Shown piece after piece: positions 62,476 to 64,000 of a stretch of 64,000 nucleotides of DNA. The stretch is from the NCBI RefSeq assembly GCF_003095395.1, contig NZ_QEIJ01000007.1, forward strand, positions 1 to 64,000, in the 5' to 3' direction. How positions within the stretch are numbered: position 1 is the first letter of the stretch; each line of letters starts with the position of its first letter. The notes under the pieces were generated by a model that did not search any database, had not been told where the DNA came from, and was given only the letters and a program-made list of their open reading frames with translations. The translations under genes and the position numbers were made by a program. This DNA comes from Microbacterium sp. Gd 4-13 (GTDB lineage: Bacteria; Actinomycetota; Actinomycetes; Actinomycetales; Microbacteriaceae).

Positions 62476-62793
62476 TCAGCCGGGCTGCGCGTTGGCGCGC
62501 AGCACCTCGAGCCGCGCGCGATATTCGGTCTCATCGATGTCGCCCTTCGCGAACCGCTCGGCGAGAGTGCCTTCGGCCAGCTGGGCTGGACTGCGCCGGC
62601 CCCCGGGCCCGAAGCCGTTGGCTGCGGCGGCGCGGCGCCACCGACGGCCGAACACGGCGAAGAGCACGCCGATCAGCACGATCCAGAACAGGGGGATCAG
62701 CAGGAACCACCAGCCGAAGCCCGGGCCGCCCCACCCCCCGGGGTGATGGGCGGACAGGTGAGCGGCCGCCGCGGCGACCAGGGGTACGGACAT
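62476..62793 (-). CDS. SHOCT-domain small membrane protein
   Basis: A 105-residue protein: a short Ala/His/Gly-rich N-terminus, one membrane helix (about 28-50; WWFLLIPLFWIVLIGVLFAVF), a basic patch (GRRWRRAAAANG) and a C-terminal SHOCT motif (LAERFAKGDIDETEYRARLEVL). SHOCT is a short oligomerisation module. ATG at 62793 with AGAGGAA upstream; the frame is open further but without protein-like sequence. It is next to a two-component pair, perhaps a target or partner; inference. Confidence 0.85.
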   Translation of the reverse strand: MSVPLVAAAAAHLSAHHPGGWGGPGFGWWFLLIPLFWIVLIGVLFAVFGRRWRRAAAANGFGPGGRRSPAQLAEGTLAERFAKGDIDETEYRARLEVLRANAQPG

Positions 62794-62922
62794 GGAGTTC
62801 CTCTCCGTCGGGCCGCGGAAGATCGCGACCGGATGCGTCGAGTCCACTCCCATCGCGGTCGTCGCGAATCCACCCGGGGGAGGCACTTCGCCTGCATCCG
62901 GCGGAGTACCGTCGGTCGGCGT

Positions 62923-63585
62923 CTACTGCCACCCGGGCGCGACGAGCCCGGACTCGTACGCCAGCACGACCAGCTGGGCGCGGTCGCGCGAGTGCGATTT
63001 CTGCAGGATGCGCGAGACGTGCGTCTTCGCCGTCAACGGAGACAGCACGAGCCGCTCGGCGATCTCGTCGTTGGTCAGACCTTGCGCGACCAGCCGCAGC
63101 ACCTCGCGCTCACGGTCGGTCAGCGCGGCCAGCAGTACAGGATCCGGACTCGCGCGCAGCCCGTCCGCGGCGCGCTCGAGCAGCCGCCGCGTCACGCCGG
63201 GCGAGAGCAGCGCGTCTCCGGCGACCGCGACCCGTACGGCGCGGATCAGATCGGCGGGTTCGGTGTCTTTGACGAGGAAGCCGCTCGCCCCGGCTCGGAT
63301 GGCCCGGCCGACGTACTCGTCGAGCTCGAAGGTCGTCACGATCACGACGCGCACGTGTTCCAGCGCGGGGTCGACCGCGATCTGCTCGGTCGTCCACAGC
63401 CCGTCTCCGTCGGGCATGCGGATGTCGATCAGCACGACGTCGACCGGTGTCGTGCGCAGCATCCGCAGCAGCTCTTCGCCCCCCGACGCTTCGACGACGA
63501 CGTCGATGTCGGGCTCGGAGTCGAGCAGCGCCCGGAACCCCGCGCGCACGAGCTGGTGGTCGTCGGCGAGCGCGACGCGGATCAC
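62923..63585 (-). CDS. NarL/LuxR-family response regulator
   Basis: A 220-residue response regulator. Receiver domain (1-120) with acidic pocket D8, D9 and phospho-acceptor D54 (VLIDIRMPDGDG), conserved Thr in IVTTFELDEY and Lys in FLVKDT. A LuxR-type helix-turn-helix follows (about 152-210; LTDREREVLRLVAQGLTNDEIAERL). GTG start at 63585 overlaps the kinase stop by 4 bases, so the two form an operon. The target genes are unknown; SHOCT-membrane and transporter genes are frequent neighbours of such pairs. Confidence 0.92.
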   Translation of the reverse strand: MIRVALADDHQLVRAGFRALLDSEPDIDVVVEASGGEELLRMLRTTPVDVVLIDIRMPDGDGLWTTEQIAVDPALEHVRVVIVTTFELDEYVGRAIRAGASGFLVKDTEPADLIRAVRVAVAGDALLSPGVTRRLLERAADGLRASPDPVLLAALTDREREVLRLVAQGLTNDEIAERLVLSPLTAKTHVSRILQKSHSRDRAQLVVLAYESGLVAPGWQ

Positions 63586-64000
63586 GGGGCGCCGCGCCAG
63601 GGGAGCCGGGCGGCGATGACGGTGCCGTGACGCGAGTCGGACGAGATCACGAGCGTGCCGCCGGCGAGCTCGGCCCGTTCGCGCATGCCGCGGATGCCGC
63701 CTCCCGCGACGTGGTCGGGAACCATCCCGGTGCCGTCGTCGCCGACCGTGGCGACGAGATCGTCGGCGTCACGCGCGAGCGTCACCGTGGCGGTGGTCGC
63801 CCCCGAGTGCCGCACGACGTTCGTGAGTGCCTCCTGCACGATGCGGTAAGCCGTGGTCTGCACGACGCTCGGCGGGGTCTCTCCGCGCAGTTCGTCGTCG
63901 AGCCTGACCTCGAGTCCGAGTCCCGACCGGTCGCGGGCGAGAAGCGACAGGTCGGCGAGCTGGGGTTGTGGAGTCAGCGGCGCGCTGGTCGGGTGCCGTT
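63582..64000 (-). CDS. Sensor histidine kinase, C-terminal part (start outside window)
   Basis: The frame is open to base 64000, so only the last 139 or so residues are visible. They hold the HATPase fold of NarX/DesK-type kinases: N box IVQEALTNVVRHSGA, G1 box DDGTGM, G2 box GGGIRGMRERAELAGG. The sensor and HisKA_3 phosphoacceptor parts lie to the right of the window. It is the cognate kinase of the adjacent LuxR-type regulator. Confidence 0.9.
   Translation of the reverse strand, partial: RHPTSAPLTPQPQLADLSLLARDRSGLGLEVRLDDELRGETPPSVVQTTAYRIVQEALTNVVRHSGATTATVTLARDADDLVATVGDDGTGMVPDHVAGGGIRGMRERAELAGGTLVISSDSRHGTVIAARLPWRGAP

Noticed and set aside
2488..63464. GGATGCTGC as a KOPS- or Chi-like polar motif
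   Set aside because: Eight copies on one strand and nine on the other show no orientation bias in this window.
1..64000. tRNA, rRNA, insertion sequence, prophage or toxin-antitoxin genes
   Set aside because: I looked for CCA-ended cloverleafs, transposase motifs and short paired genes and saw none; the gene content is core chromosome.

Overview
The window is a stretch of ordinary, densely packed chromosome from a high-GC actinobacterium. The family is most likely Microbacteriaceae and the genus plausibly Microbacterium. The reasons are very high GC in coding and intergenic DNA, the actinobacterial bc1-aa3 respiratory gene set, GarA/FtsR, PknL, DUF3040, SepF and Wag31-type genes, and a gene order that follows the Mycobacterium tuberculosis Rv2145-Rv2204 neighbourhood in several blocks. 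There is no tRNA, rRNA, CRISPR array, insertion sequence or prophage. The longest stretch without a gene is about 250 bases (21671-21924).

Layout. 1-640: the 3' end of an HNH-nuclease-like gene, a 15-bp tandem repeat and a terminator. 640-5630: dihydrolipoyl dehydrogenase, a CopC-like protein, GarA, FtsR, a second MerR regulator and a ParA-like ATPase. 5700-13420: pyruvate carboxylase, a MinD-like ATPase with a long acidic N-terminus, peptide deformylase and an acyl-CoA synthetase. 13556-21220: ROK glucokinase, PlsC acyltransferase, class II DAHP synthase, PknL-type kinase with four PASTA repeats, LysM cell-wall hydrolase, Rv2175c-like protein and polyprenyl diphosphate synthase. 21284-38678: a DUF3040 protein, two terminators, an MraZ operator and the division and cell-wall (dcw) cluster: mraZ, rsmH, ftsL-like, ftsI, murF, mraY, murD, ftsW, murG, an opposed gntR, murC, ftsQ, ftsZ, yggS, sepF, yggT, divIVA. 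38688-50652: lspA, rluD, NUDIX, dnaE, a membrane protein, hisD, nrdR, pyrD, a DUF3043 protein and an M20 peptidase. 50722-60206: erpA, ctaC-ctaD-ctaF, a PP2C phosphatase, rhodanese and qcrB-qcrA-qcrC-ctaE, together the cytochrome bc1-aa3 supercomplex. 60377-64000: trpD, a PHP-domain protein, a SHOCT membrane protein and a two-component pair whose kinase runs off the window.

How the genes work together. The centre is a cell-envelope and division module: lipid II precursor synthesis (murF to murC), polymerisation (ftsW, ftsI), the Z-ring (ftsZ, sepF, ftsQ, ftsL), polar growth (divIVA), the undecaprenyl carrier (mraY, murG; possibly the polyprenyl synthase), and a PASTA kinase that could sense wall intermediates. 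The second module is the terminal respiratory chain with an Fe-S carrier.

The main sequence-level observations are as follows. A recurrent leaderless-promoter layout (a TAnnnT-like hexamer, exactly 6 bases, then ATG or GTG) precedes at least 13 genes, and in several places the TAG stop codon of the upstream gene forms the first half of the -10 box. There is no murE between ftsI and murF. A GntR regulator on the opposite strand splits the dcw cluster. Three GTGGRG boxes at exact 10-bp spacing lie upstream of mraZ. Long inverted repeats sit at convergent gene ends. The 9-mer GGATGCTGC is strongly over-represented. I found no convincing previously undescribed multi-gene system.
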